Shown: in pieces, positions 1 to 7,526 of the stretch
How positions within the stretch are numbered: position 1 is the first letter of the stretch
Layout: the number at the start of each line of letters is the position of its first letter
Origin: Chloroflexi bacterium 13_1_40CM_68_21
GTDB taxonomy: Bacteria; Chloroflexota; Limnocylindria; P2-11E
Direction of reading: 5' to 3'
DNA length: 10,229 nucleotides
Assembly (NCBI GenBank): GCA_001917735.1
Contig: MNEO01000072.1
Coordinates: forward strand, 1 to 10,229
Translations under genes and position numbers: made by a program
The notes under the pieces: generated by a model
The model's input: the letters and a program-made list of their open reading frames with translations, nothing else
The model's database searches: none
What the model was told of the DNA's origin: nothing

Positions 1-225
1 ACGCGCCTTCAGATCACGCTGGCCTTGCGCGACGCCAAGGAGCCCGTCTGCATCTGCGACTTCACCGCTACGTTCGACCTCTCGCAGCCGACGGTCTCGC
101 ATCACATGGCCAAGCTGCGCGATGCCGGGCTGGTGGAAGTGACCAAGAAGGGCATCTGGTCGTTCTATCGACTCGCGCCGAGCCTTCGCCCCGCGACTCG
201 CCGGATTCTGGAAGCTCTCGGCTAG
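1..225 (+). CDS. ArsR-family winged-helix repressor, 3' part
   Basis: The reading frame is open from the first base to TAG at 223-225, so the true start lies upstream of the window and only about 74 residues are visible. They match the DNA-binding core of ArsR/SmtB repressors. A CxC pair (Cys-Ile-Cys-Asp) precedes the recognition helix, which reads LSQPTVSHHMAKLRDAGLV, followed by a beta-wing (VTKKGIWSFYRL). In ArsR proteins the Cys-x-Cys in this helix binds As(III)/Sb(III) and related soft metals, releasing the operator. That implies metalloid or metal sensing here, but the upstream genes it would control are not visible. It converges with the lipoprotein gene, with 64 bp between them. Family assignment is firm; the inducer is inferred from the CxC alone. 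Confidence 0.9.
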   Translation, partial: TRLQITLALRDAKEPVCICDFTATFDLSQPTVSHHMAKLRDAGLVEVTKKGIWSFYRLAPSLRPATRRILEALG

Positions 226-289
226 CCGTTCACGGTGCTGATTAGGTGTTCGGACCCATCGTTCGAGAGGCCGCCCGCCCGTCGTTGGG

Positions 290-895
290 CTACCCGCAAC
301 ATGGCCGGACCACCAGTTGGAAGGTCCGGGAGATGCCTCCTGCCGTCACGACGAAGGTGACGGTTCCCACTTCCCTTTGGGCCCAATAGAGCTGGTAGGT
401 ACCGTCAGCTAGGACCGTTGTGTATCCGGCAGGGATGGTGACGGGCGCGCCGTTCGCTGTAACCGTTGCGGTCGCTCCGGGTGGAAGCCCGCTCGCCTTG
501 CACTCTGTCGTGTGGTCTACCCACGTCGGAATACATCCAGTGCTGCCAGGAGGAACGGTTGGAAACCCGTAGATGGACGGGAGAGTCGGCGTCGCGCCCG
601 GAGGCGCAGTCGACGACACGGCTGTTGGCACAGGCGCCCGAGTTGGTTGAGGAGTCGTAGGTTGGGGCGCCCGCGTCGCCTGCACGGCAGGCGATGGCGT
701 CAGTGGCTTCGACTCGACTGAGGGTATCGACGATGGAGTTACAACCGAAGTGGCTGGAAGACTTGCGTCAGGCGAAGACAAGACCAGAGGGCTCGAAACC
801 GCGTGCCCGACGGCAGATCCGTCCTCTACGGGACGGCACGCCGTTGCCAAGAGGATCGCGAGCGAGATACCTATTAGGCGTTCGATGCATCTCAC
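290..895 (-). CDS. Putative lipoprotein with Pro/Ser/Thr-rich linker
   Basis: 201 residues with a GTG start; no clear ribosome binding site precedes it. Residues 1-19 form a lipoprotein signal (hydrophobic LIGISLAILLATA) ending at Cys20. The lipobox is imperfect because position -3 is Ala rather than Leu, Val or Ile. Residues about 21-118 are low-complexity, dominated by Pro, Ser, Thr and Ala, a typical surface linker or stalk. Residues about 119-201 look like a small beta-rich domain with a TATVTANG-type strand and the pair Cys121/Cys132, ending in Cys-Cys-Gly. These cysteines could form disulfides outside the membrane. I do not recognise a named family for the C-terminal domain. Codon use is visibly less GC-biased than in its neighbours, which may mean fast evolution or transfer. 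The gene probably has its own promoter, 129 bp downstream of the glycosyltransferases. Confidence 0.7.
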   Translation of the reverse strand: MRCIERLIGISLAILLATACRPVEDGSAVGHAVSSPLVLSSPDASLPATSVVTPSSIPSVESKPLTPSPAVQATRAPQPTTPQPTRAPVPTAVSSTAPPGATPTLPSIYGFPTVPPGSTGCIPTWVDHTTECKASGLPPGATATVTANGAPVTIPAGYTTVLADGTYQLYWAQREVGTVTFVVTAGGISRTFQLVVRPCCG

Positions 896-904
896 AGAAT
901 GTTG

Positions 905-916
905 AACGCGCGCGTT
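905..916. promoter_or_regulatory. 12-bp perfect palindrome upstream of lipoprotein gene
   Basis: The sequence AACGCGCGCGTT equals its own reverse complement and lies 9 bp upstream of the GTG start of the lipoprotein gene. Its position fits an operator or a 5' UTR hairpin. No convincing -35/-10 pair could be placed with standard spacing in the 129-bp gap (896-1024), and nothing else was recognised there. CG-alternating palindromes also arise by chance in GC-rich DNA. Confidence 0.25.
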
Positions 917-1024
917 AGAACCGAAGTTATTTGTGAACTCACCGCCGATAGCCCACCGCTACTCTCGTCGCATAGCCACCCTGTAATAAGGACCTCTCGA
1001 CAGGCTTGCTACTAGCGGAGCAAT

Positions 1025-2176
1025 TCAGTTTCCCGGCGCCTGATCCTCGCGCGGCTCGCTGAGTCGCTTTCGCGCTGCCGTGTAGGCGCGCTCGGTGCGC
1101 TCCGCGACGAGCTCCCACGTCCAGCGCTCCTGCAACCGGAACCGCCCGGACTCGCCCATGCGCCGCGCGCGCACCGGATCGCCCAGGAGAGTGAGGACGG
1201 CGCGCGCGATCGCGTCGGGATCCTGCGCCACCACCAGCCCGTCGACGCGATCGCGCACCACCTCGCGGAGCGGCGGGATGTCGCCGGCGATGACCGGCCG
1301 CCACGCGTACCAGGCCTCGAGATACGCGTGGCCGAACGTCTCGTGCACCGAAGGCATCGCGAAGATCGTCGCCCGCGCATACGCCTCGGCCTTCTCGTCC
1401 TCGCTCACGACGCCCCGGTCCACCCAGCGCTTGTCGTGCCACCGGGGAAGGAATCGCGCGGTCCACGCATCCTGGCCGATCGCCACGAAACGCACCTCGG
1501 GGCGCGAGCGCCAGACGATCTTCGCCGCCTCACGCAACGCGTGGTAGCCCTTGTACCGCTCCTTGCGGCCGACGAAGAGCACGGTCCCAGGATCCATCGG
1601 CACCTCGGGTAGCCACGAGATGATCGGTCCGATCCCGGTGACGTGGACGCGCTCGACACCACGGAGGCGGTACCACTCCGCCTCCCACTCGGTGAGCGCG
1701 ATGATCCCGTCGTCGCGACGGTAGCGCGCGATCTCGTCCGCACTATGCCCCGAGAGACGCTGGCCCGGATGGACGAGCGGCGTCTCGACGAATGCCGCAC
1801 CGGCTGAGCGTGCCGCGCGCTCGAGCGGGGCCGCCCATTCGCGCGCGATCGAGTGCACCACATCGGCGCCGGCGACGGCGTGGCCGAGCTGCTCTTCGTC
1901 GGCGAGGTCGGTCGGAAAGAGACCATCGATCGCCGAACCCAGCCAGCCGAACCGCGCTGGTATGAAGAGGTAGCGAACGCCGTTCTCCGACACTTCGACC
2001 GGTCCGGACGGCGCCGCGTAGACCTCGGCGGGAATGCCGGGACGCCGCCAGGCCGGGCGGAGGCCGACGAGGGTCACTTCGTGATGGCGCTCATACAGCG
2101 CTCGCGCCAGGGCGCGGGCCTGCGCCTCGGATCCGCCGACGCTCGAGAGCAGCTTTTTCGCGATGACGACGCGCAT
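1025..2176 (-). CDS. GT4-type glycosyltransferase (distal copy)
   Basis: 383 residues, ATG start. GT-B fold retaining glycosyltransferase of the GT4 (group 1) kind. The N-terminal acceptor domain begins with beta-strand MRVVIAKKLL and the glycine loop SVGGSE (residues 12-17). The donor-binding C-terminal domain contains VGRKERYKGY (202-211), whose Arg/Lys usually contact the nucleotide-sugar diphosphate, and the EX7E signature in HETFGHAYLEAW with Glu279 and Glu287. It would transfer a sugar from a nucleotide donor in the cytoplasm; donor and acceptor cannot be read from sequence. It lies 12 bp downstream of a close paralogue with the same motifs at matching positions, so the two are probably co-transcribed and arose by tandem duplication. 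GAGG sits just upstream of the start. Confidence 0.9.
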   Translation of the reverse strand: MRVVIAKKLLSSVGGSEAQARALARALYERHHEVTLVGLRPAWRRPGIPAEVYAAPSGPVEVSENGVRYLFIPARFGWLGSAIDGLFPTDLADEEQLGHAVAGADVVHSIAREWAAPLERAARSAGAAFVETPLVHPGQRLSGHSADEIARYRRDDGIIALTEWEAEWYRLRGVERVHVTGIGPIISWLPEVPMDPGTVLFVGRKERYKGYHALREAAKIVWRSRPEVRFVAIGQDAWTARFLPRWHDKRWVDRGVVSEDEKAEAYARATIFAMPSVHETFGHAYLEAWYAWRPVIAGDIPPLREVVRDRVDGLVVAQDPDAIARAVLTLLGDPVRARRMGESGRFRLQERWTWELVAERTERAYTAARKRLSEPREDQAPGN

Positions 2177-2188
2177 GGCCTCGCGAGC

Positions 2189-3334
2189 CTAGGCGAGCGC
2201 CTCGCCGACGTCCGAGTGCGCGTTCGCGAGCGCTCGTCCATACGCGTCCTCGACGTGCGCGATCACGAGGTCCCAATCCCAGCGCTCGCGTAGCTTCGCC
2301 GCTCCGGCTCGGCCCATCGAGAGGCGCAGGGTCGGATCGTCGAGGAGCCGCAAGATCGCGCGCGCGACGTCGTCGACGCGCTGGCGCACGCAGATGCCGT
2401 CGACCCCATCGGCGATGACCTCGCGCAGCGGTGGGATGTCTCCGCCGACGACCGGCCGCTCGTGCAGCCAGGCCTCGAGGTACCCGATGCCGAAAGTTTC
2501 GTGGAGCGATGGCATCGCGAATACGTCGCAGGCGTCGAGCGCCGCGGACTTCTCCGTGCTGCTCGCGCGCTCGATGTCGACGATCCGCTCATCGGCGTAG
2601 CGCGCGAACTCGTCGAAGAAGCTCGAGTAAAAACCGGGGATACCGATGAAAACGAAGCGGGCGTCGGGGTGACGCCGCCAGACGGGCTCGGCCGCATCGA
2701 GCAGATGGATGTAGCCCTTGTAGCGCTCCTTGCGGCCGATGTAGAGAACGAGTGGCGCGTCCATCGGGATGCCGTGCGCCGCGCGGAACGCGCGCCCGTC
2801 GCGCGAGCGCAGCGCGTTCGGGCCCATGCCCGTGGTGACGATCCGCGCCGGGTCGACCCCGTTCTCGGCGAACCAGCCCCGCTCCCAGTCGGTCATCGTC
2901 GTGAGCGCGTCCGCACGGCGGTAGCGCGCGAAGTCGCTCGGCGTGTCGCCGCCGTGGAACTGGCCGGGGTGGGCGAGCGGCGTAAGCACGATCGGGATCG
3001 CGAGCGATGCCGCGACCTCGAGCGAGCTATCGAGGTACTCGCGCCCGATGTTGTGGATGAGATCGCGATCTTCCGCGTACCACTCGAGGACGTCCGTGCG
3101 CATGAGGTCGACGAGGGTCGTCGCGTCGGCCGCGAGACCGAGGAAGCCGCCCCGCGGCTTCACCTGCACCACCTCGACGCCCCGGTCGGTGAAAATGCGG
3201 CGGTCGTCGAACGCTTGCGCGCAGATCACGCGCACGTCATGTCCCCGCGCGGCGAGACGCGTGGCGAACTGGTAGGCAAGGCTCTCGGATCCGCCGACGT
3301 GCGCGTACGCGCGCTTGGTGAAGAGGATCTTCAT
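2189..3334 (-). CDS. GT4-type glycosyltransferase (proximal copy)
   Basis: 381 residues, ATG start. Same GT-B/GT4 architecture as the next gene. MKILFTKRAY and HVGGSES (12-18) open the acceptor domain, GRKERYKGY (200-208) marks the donor site, and HETFGIGYLEAW carries the EX7E pair Glu279/Glu287. GGDIPPLREV follows at 298-307, closely matching AGDIPPLREV of the paralogue. The N-terminal halves differ far more than the donor halves, which suggests the same or a similar sugar donor with different acceptors. It lies 46 bp downstream of the HNH gene on the same strand, and that gap contains a small GC hairpin. A role in a surface glycan or glycolipid is plausible, but no polymerase, flippase or sugar-nucleotide gene is present to support it. 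Confidence 0.9.
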   Translation of the reverse strand: MKILFTKRAYAHVGGSESLAYQFATRLAARGHDVRVICAQAFDDRRIFTDRGVEVVQVKPRGGFLGLAADATTLVDLMRTDVLEWYAEDRDLIHNIGREYLDSSLEVAASLAIPIVLTPLAHPGQFHGGDTPSDFARYRRADALTTMTDWERGWFAENGVDPARIVTTGMGPNALRSRDGRAFRAAHGIPMDAPLVLYIGRKERYKGYIHLLDAAEPVWRRHPDARFVFIGIPGFYSSFFDEFARYADERIVDIERASSTEKSAALDACDVFAMPSLHETFGIGYLEAWLHERPVVGGDIPPLREVIADGVDGICVRQRVDDVARAILRLLDDPTLRLSMGRAGAAKLRERWDWDLVIAHVEDAYGRALANAHSDVGEALA

Positions 3335-3342
3335 CGAGCTCG

Positions 3343-3356
3343 GGGGCCTCTGCCCC
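3343..3356 (-). terminator. Short GC hairpin between HNH and GT genes
   Basis: GGGGC and GCCCC form a 5-bp stem around a 4-nt loop in the 46-bp gap downstream of the HNH stop codon. There is no following run of T on the minus strand, so it is not a classical intrinsic terminator. It could weaken read-through into the glycosyltransferases or be incidental. Confidence 0.2.
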
Positions 3357-3380
3357 TATCCCCACGAAGCAAGCGGCGTG

Positions 3381-3914
3381 CTAGGACGCGGCGGCGCTCT
3401 CGTCCAGGCCGACGAACTTGGACCAGGTGCGCTCGCCGGCGCGCACGTACGACGCGTAGAGATACTGCGGAGTCGCCGGCGGACGCACCGGCAGCCGGAG
3501 CAGCGTCATTCGCGCCTCAGCGAGCGTGCGCCCGCCCTTTCGGTGATTGCACGCCTTGCAGGCCGCGACGACGTTCTCCCAGACGTGCTGCCCGCCGCGA
3601 TGACGCGGAATCACGTGGTCGAGCGTGAGGTCGTGACCGCGCCGACCGCAGTACTGGCAGGTGTGATCGTCACGGGCGAGCACTTCCTTGCGGGTCATCT
3701 TCACGACCGGGCGCGGCCGCTTCACGTGGTAGACGAGACGGATCACCGATGGCGACTGGAATGACAGCCGCTCGCTGGTGATGAGATGACCGTTCTGCTC
3801 GACCACGCTCGCCTTCTCCTTGGCGAGGAGGACCACCGCCCGGCGGACGTTGCACACGTTGAGCGGTTGGAAGTCCAGGTTGAGCACAAGGACATTTGCG
3901 TCGACTACGCCCAT
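3381..3914 (-). CDS. HNH endonuclease
   Basis: 177 residues, ATG start. The C-terminal half is a zinc-stabilised HNH (beta-beta-alpha-metal) nuclease. Zinc knuckles are CQYC (Cys86, Cys89) and CKAC (Cys119, Cys122). The catalytic motif is LTLDHVIPRHRGG with Asp99-His100, followed by WEN (Asn114) and CNHRKGGRT (Asn123, His124). The N-terminal stretch NVLVLNLDFQPLNVCNVRRA is typical of the widespread stand-alone HNH family of COG1403 type, common in actinobacteria, cyanobacteria and Chloroflexota; its cellular role is not established. There is no partner suggesting a restriction system or an intron/intein homing element. It is divergent from pdxS with only 41 bp between the two starts. Confidence 0.92.
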   Translation of the reverse strand: MGVVDANVLVLNLDFQPLNVCNVRRAVVLLAKEKASVVEQNGHLITSERLSFQSPSVIRLVYHVKRPRPVVKMTRKEVLARDDHTCQYCGRRGHDLTLDHVIPRHRGGQHVWENVVAACKACNHRKGGRTLAEARMTLLRLPVRPPATPQYLYASYVRAGERTWSKFVGLDESAAAS

Positions 3915-3955
3915 GTTCCCGATTCTAGGGTCTGCGCGGTACGATTGACGTTCCG
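3915..3955. promoter_or_regulatory. Compact divergent promoter region, HNH / pdxS
   Basis: Only 41 bp separates the two ATG codons. On the minus strand a TAGAAT -10-like box (3922-3927) lies 7 bp before the HNH ATG. On the plus strand TACGAT (3940-3945) lies 10 bp before the pdxS ATG. Neither gene has a recognisable Shine-Dalgarno sequence, so both transcripts may be leaderless or nearly so. No good -35 boxes are visible; the boxes are suggestive only. Confidence 0.35.
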
Positions 3956-4868
<913 letters not shown>

Positions 4869-4870
<2 letters not shown>

Positions 4871-4924
4871 GGCCTACGGCCTTCCTGTCGTCACTCGTCT
4901 CCGTGTGTGAGCAAGCTCCCACAC
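4869..4924 (+). repeat. Two adjacent inverted repeats in pdxS-pdxT spacer
   Basis: Two hairpins follow the pdxS stop. The first pairs AAGGCC (4869-4874) with GGCCTT (4878-4883) around TAC. The second pairs GTGTGTGAGC (4903-4912) with GCTCCCACAC (4915-4924), nine of ten bases matching; opening the innermost pair gives a 4-nt loop. The GTG at 4907, the only in-frame standard start for pdxT upstream of its conserved core, lies inside the second stem. No T-run follows, so an intrinsic terminator is unlikely. The pair looks like a REP-type intergenic palindromic element or a translation-controlling structure. No second copy is seen in this window. Confidence 0.5.
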
Positions 4925-5536
4925 TCCGCCTCGCTAGCCAGTAGTCACTTCACTCCTCCCTTAGTCGCGCGCGCCGGTGTCCTGAGTCTCCAAGGCGACT
5001 TTGCGGAGCACCTCGCCACGCTCGATCGGCTCGGTGTGGAAGCGGTCGACGTGCGCCGCCCGGAGCAGCTTGACGAGATCGACGCGCTCATCATCCCGGG
5101 CGGCGAGAGCACGACGATCGGAAAGCTCGCGCAGCAGTACGGGATCATCGAGAAGCTGCGCGATCGCGCCGCCGCGGGGATGCCGGTGTGGGGCACGTGC
5201 GCGGGGGCGATCTTCATGGCGAAGGACGTGCCCGGCCATCCGCACCCGCTCGCCTCGCTCATGGACATGACCGTCGAGCGCAACGCCTTCGGCCGTCAGG
5301 TCGATAGCTTCGAAGCGGACCTCGAGGTCCCCGTACTCGGGCCCGATCCGTTCCACGCGGTGTTCATCCGCGCTCCGGTCATCACTCGCGTCGGTCCGGG
5401 GATCGAGGTGCTCGCGAAAACAGGCGACGCGGTCGTCGCCGCGAGGCAGGGACGGCTGCTTGCCACGAGCTTCCATCCCGAGCTCACCCATGACGAGCGG
5501 TTCCATCGGTACTTTCTCTCGCTCGGTAAGAGCTGA
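4907..5536 (+). CDS. pdxT: Pyridoxal 5'-phosphate synthase, glutaminase subunit
   Basis: 209 residues from the GTG at 4907; the family is about 190-200. PdxT is a class I glutamine amidotransferase that hydrolyses glutamine and channels ammonia to PdxS. The conserved features are GVLSLQGDFAEH (24-35), PGGESTTIGKL (64-74, oxyanion loop), the nucleophile Cys98 in GTCAGAIFM, VERNAFGRQVDSF, and the His190/Glu192 pair in SFHPEL, completing the triad. The first roughly 20 residues are not like the family, and no ATG, GTG, TTG or CTG occurs in frame between 4910 and the conserved core. The nearest family-like position carries GTC (4964). The start is therefore uncertain although the gene is not. pdxT shares the pdxS frame, separated only by its TAA. 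Its stop overlaps the next ATG (TGATG). Confidence 0.93.
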   Translation: MSKLPHSASLASSHFTPPLVARAGVLSLQGDFAEHLATLDRLGVEAVDVRRPEQLDEIDALIIPGGESTTIGKLAQQYGIIEKLRDRAAAGMPVWGTCAGAIFMAKDVPGHPHPLASLMDMTVERNAFGRQVDSFEADLEVPVLGPDPFHAVFIRAPVITRVGPGIEVLAKTGDAVVAARQGRLLATSFHPELTHDERFHRYFLSLGKS

Positions 5537-6522
5537 TGCCGGCGAGGGCGGCGACGCCGCTCGACCTGCGCCGGGTCTCCGCGCTTCTCGCCGACACGCT
5601 CGACGACCCGGCCGGCATCATGGCCTCGGCGCTCCCCGCGCCGCTCGCGGCGGGCGCGGTCGCGAGCTGGCTGCGGCTCCTTCCCGGGCTCGTCGGCCTT
5701 CAGGGCCGGCTGCGGGTGTTCCTCGAGGAGTACCGCGGCCAGCTTCGTTCGACCGCGCTCGTCTATGACGGCCGACGCCCGGAGTGGGTCGTCCTCATCC
5801 TCGCCGCGCTCACCGAGGCCGGGGGCGCGGACAGCGCGTTCCGCCTGCTCTCGGGCATCAGCGGCGCCGCCGCGCGCGCGGGCATGCAGCGGATCTTCGC
5901 GGCGGTGCCTGACGAGGCGCTCGCGCGCGAAACCTTCTTTCAGGCGGGCTTTTACTCGTACACGCGTGAGACCTGGTTCGTCGCGGCGCGCACGTCGGCC
6001 ACGCATCCGTCTCGCGAGATGACGGCCCGCGAGGCCGCTGGGCGGGACGCCCACGATCTCTACCGGTTCTACGCGATGACCACGCCCCACGCCGTCCAGC
6101 GCGCCGAGCAGCTCTCGTTCTCCGACTTCGACGTGGGCCGCCGCGGCGGCGCGTACGATCCGCCGCACCTGGTCGGCGGGAACCCACTCGCGATGCGGCG
6201 CGAGAGCGCGCTCATCGAGGGGGAGGAATCGAAGCTCCGCGCCTTCGCGCTCGGCTTCTCCGGCATGGAGCGCCACCCGCACGTCTGCAAGATCCGCACG
6301 GCCGACGGCGACGTTGACCTCGCGCGCGACCTCCTGCGGGCGACCGCGCTTCGACTTCCGGCAGGCCGCCCGGTCACCTCGCCGGTGCGCTCGTACGAGG
6401 AGCACGTCGCGCGCGCTCTGCTCGCGGAGGGCTTTCGCGAGAGCGCGACCTCGATGCTCTTCACCAAGGAGCTCGCGATACGGGTGGAGGAGCGCGCCTT
6501 CGCGCCGGCGGTGGTGCGGTGA
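5536..6522 (+). CDS. GNAT-like protein, possible tandem acyltransferase fold
   Basis: 328 residues, ATG start overlapping the pdxT stop by one base, so translational coupling to pdxT is likely. No catalytic family is recognised with certainty. Two halves each end in a pattern typical of the GNAT C-terminus: helix, Gly-Phe, then a hydrophobic strand. These are FFQAGFYSYTRETWFVA (134-150) and LLAEGFRESATSMLFTKELAI (295-315). The segment AFRLLSGISGAAARAGMQRIFAAV (101-124) resembles the GNAT acetyl-CoA-binding helix and following strand, but lacks a clear Q/RxxGxG/A pyrophosphate loop. It may be a degenerate, structural or divergent acyltransferase pair. There are no signal or membrane segments, so it should be cytoplasmic. 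Its place in the PLP operon may reflect function or only co-expression. The assignment is tentative; the gene itself is well supported by its overlaps on both sides. Confidence 0.6.
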   Translation: MPARAATPLDLRRVSALLADTLDDPAGIMASALPAPLAAGAVASWLRLLPGLVGLQGRLRVFLEEYRGQLRSTALVYDGRRPEWVVLILAALTEAGGADSAFRLLSGISGAAARAGMQRIFAAVPDEALARETFFQAGFYSYTRETWFVAARTSATHPSREMTAREAAGRDAHDLYRFYAMTTPHAVQRAEQLSFSDFDVGRRGGAYDPPHLVGGNPLAMRRESALIEGEESKLRAFALGFSGMERHPHVCKIRTADGDVDLARDLLRATALRLPAGRPVTSPVRSYEEHVARALLAEGFRESATSMLFTKELAIRVEERAFAPAVVR

Positions 6523-7205
6523 GCGGCGAGCACCGTGTCCTGCCGACCCGCGAGGGCTACGACCTGTGGGCGGCGACGTACGACACGATGGGCAACTGGA
6601 TGCTCGCGGTCGAGGAGCCGGAGGTCGACCGCGCGTTCGGAGACGTTCGCGGCCGCGAGCTGCTCGATGTCGGCGCGGGGACGGGGCGCCACGCCATCCG
6701 CCTCGCGGCGGCGGGCGCACGGGTGACGGCGGTCGATTTCTCGGACGAGATGCTCGCGAAGGCGCGCGCGAAGCCGGGCACGGACGACATCCGGTTCGTC
6801 ACGCACGACGTGCTGCGTCCGCTGCCCTTCGCCGATCGCTCCTTCGACCTCGTTCTGTCGGCGATGGTGCTCGAGCACGTCCCGGTCCCCGAGCTCGCCT
6901 CGTTCTTTCGCGAGCTCGCGCGCGTGGCTCGAGGCGACGGGCTCGTCGTGGTGACCGCCATGCATCCGACGATGTTTCTCCGCGGGCGGAGCGCGAGCTT
7001 CCGCGATGAGAGCGGAAACGACGTTCGCCCGCGCTCGTACCAGGCGACGCTCTCCGACTACGTGATGGGAGCGGTCGACGCGAGACTCGAGATCCGCGCC
7101 CTCGTGGAGCGCGCCGTCGACGAGGCGCTCGTCGCACGGTTCCCGCGCGCCGCGCAGTCGCTCGGCTGGCCCGCGCTCTTCGTGATGGAGCTTCGGCCGG
7201 GCTAG
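6519..7205 (+). CDS. Class I SAM-dependent methyltransferase
   Basis: 228 residues, GTG start overlapping the previous stop by four bases (GTGA). It is a Rossmann-fold methyltransferase of the Methyltransf_11/UbiE-BioC type. YDLWAATYD (14-22) precedes the SAM site; motif I is LLDVGAGTGRHA (48-59), the acidic residue after strand 2 is Asp73 (AVDFSDEML), the motif III region is HDVLRPLPF (96-104) and motif IV is FDLVLSAMVLEHV (109-121). The C-terminal third (about 150-228) should select the substrate, which cannot be named: UbiE/MenG and BioC are possible relatives but diagnostic context is absent. It ends the plus-strand run, and its TAG overlaps the stop codon of the convergent membrane-protein gene within the palindrome CTAG. 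Confidence 0.9.
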   Translation: MSGEHRVLPTREGYDLWAATYDTMGNWMLAVEEPEVDRAFGDVRGRELLDVGAGTGRHAIRLAAAGARVTAVDFSDEMLAKARAKPGTDDIRFVTHDVLRPLPFADRSFDLVLSAMVLEHVPVPELASFFRELARVARGDGLVVVTAMHPTMFLRGRSASFRDESGNDVRPRSYQATLSDYVMGAVDARLEIRALVERAVDEALVARFPRAAQSLGWPALFVMELRPG

Positions 7206-7522
7206 CGCGGGGCCCGGCGTTGCCGGCGAACGATCACCGCGACCGAGAGAAGCGTGGCCACCTGGAGAACGAGGACCGCCAGGATGACGAGGATCGGCGT
7301 CTCCGGCGCACGGAGGGCTGGGCCGAGACTTCCGCTCAGGTCGAGCGCCGCGACGATAGCGATCGCGACCGCGACCGCGGCAACCGTCCAGCCGAGCGAG
7401 ATCGCGGGCGTGATCGGCGCTAGCCACCCGGGCGCGCGGCCGGCGCGCTGCAGCAGTCGCGCCGCGATGAACAGGAGTCCAACGAACGCCGCCGCCCAGA
7501 TCGGATCGATCAACTCACGCAT
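7202..7522 (-). CDS. Small three-helix membrane protein (immunity candidate)
   Basis: 106 residues, ATG start. Three hydrophobic segments are visible at about 8-24, 40-60 and 77-98, followed by a basic tail (RRQRRAPR) that should stay in the cytoplasm. There are no cysteines and no recognised family. It is the last gene of the minus-strand Cys-rich peptide locus. Its ATG is 4 bp after the stop of the preproprotein gene, and the AGGAG motif overlaps that stop (ATAGGAGAATG), leaving only one base before the ATG. Tight coupling to the peptide gene is likely, or a slightly later start such as the TTG at codon 4. Small membrane proteins beside bacteriocin genes often give self-immunity; that role is inferred from position only. 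The end overlaps the methyltransferase stop by four bases. Confidence 0.7.
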   Translation of the reverse strand: MRELIDPIWAAAFVGLLFIAARLLQRAGRAPGWLAPITPAISLGWTVAAVAVAIAIVAALDLSGSLGPALRAPETPILVILAVLVLQVATLLSVAVIVRRQRRAPR

Positions 7523-7526
7523 TCTC

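Noticed and set aside
2462..3628. Long plus-strand open frame opposite the GT and HNH genes
   Set aside because: It is antisense to two clear families and its translation is Arg/Ala/Val-rich without motifs, a usual by-product of GC-rich coding DNA.
3945..3950. TTGACG as a -35 box for pdxS
   Set aside because: It lies only 5 bp before the ATG, so its -10 would fall inside the coding sequence.
5296..6720. 474-residue minus-strand open frame opposite pdxT and the GNAT-like gene
   Set aside because: Arg-rich low-complexity translation; the plus-strand genes have overlapping starts and stops and recognisable motifs.
6519..7205. Methyltransferase as a tailoring enzyme of the Cys-rich peptide
   Set aside because: It is on the opposite strand, coupled to the GNAT-like gene and the PLP operon, and only meets the peptide locus tail to tail.
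6069..7427. 452-residue minus-strand open frame opposite the methyltransferase
   Set aside because: Same antisense artefact; no signal, motif or ribosome binding site.
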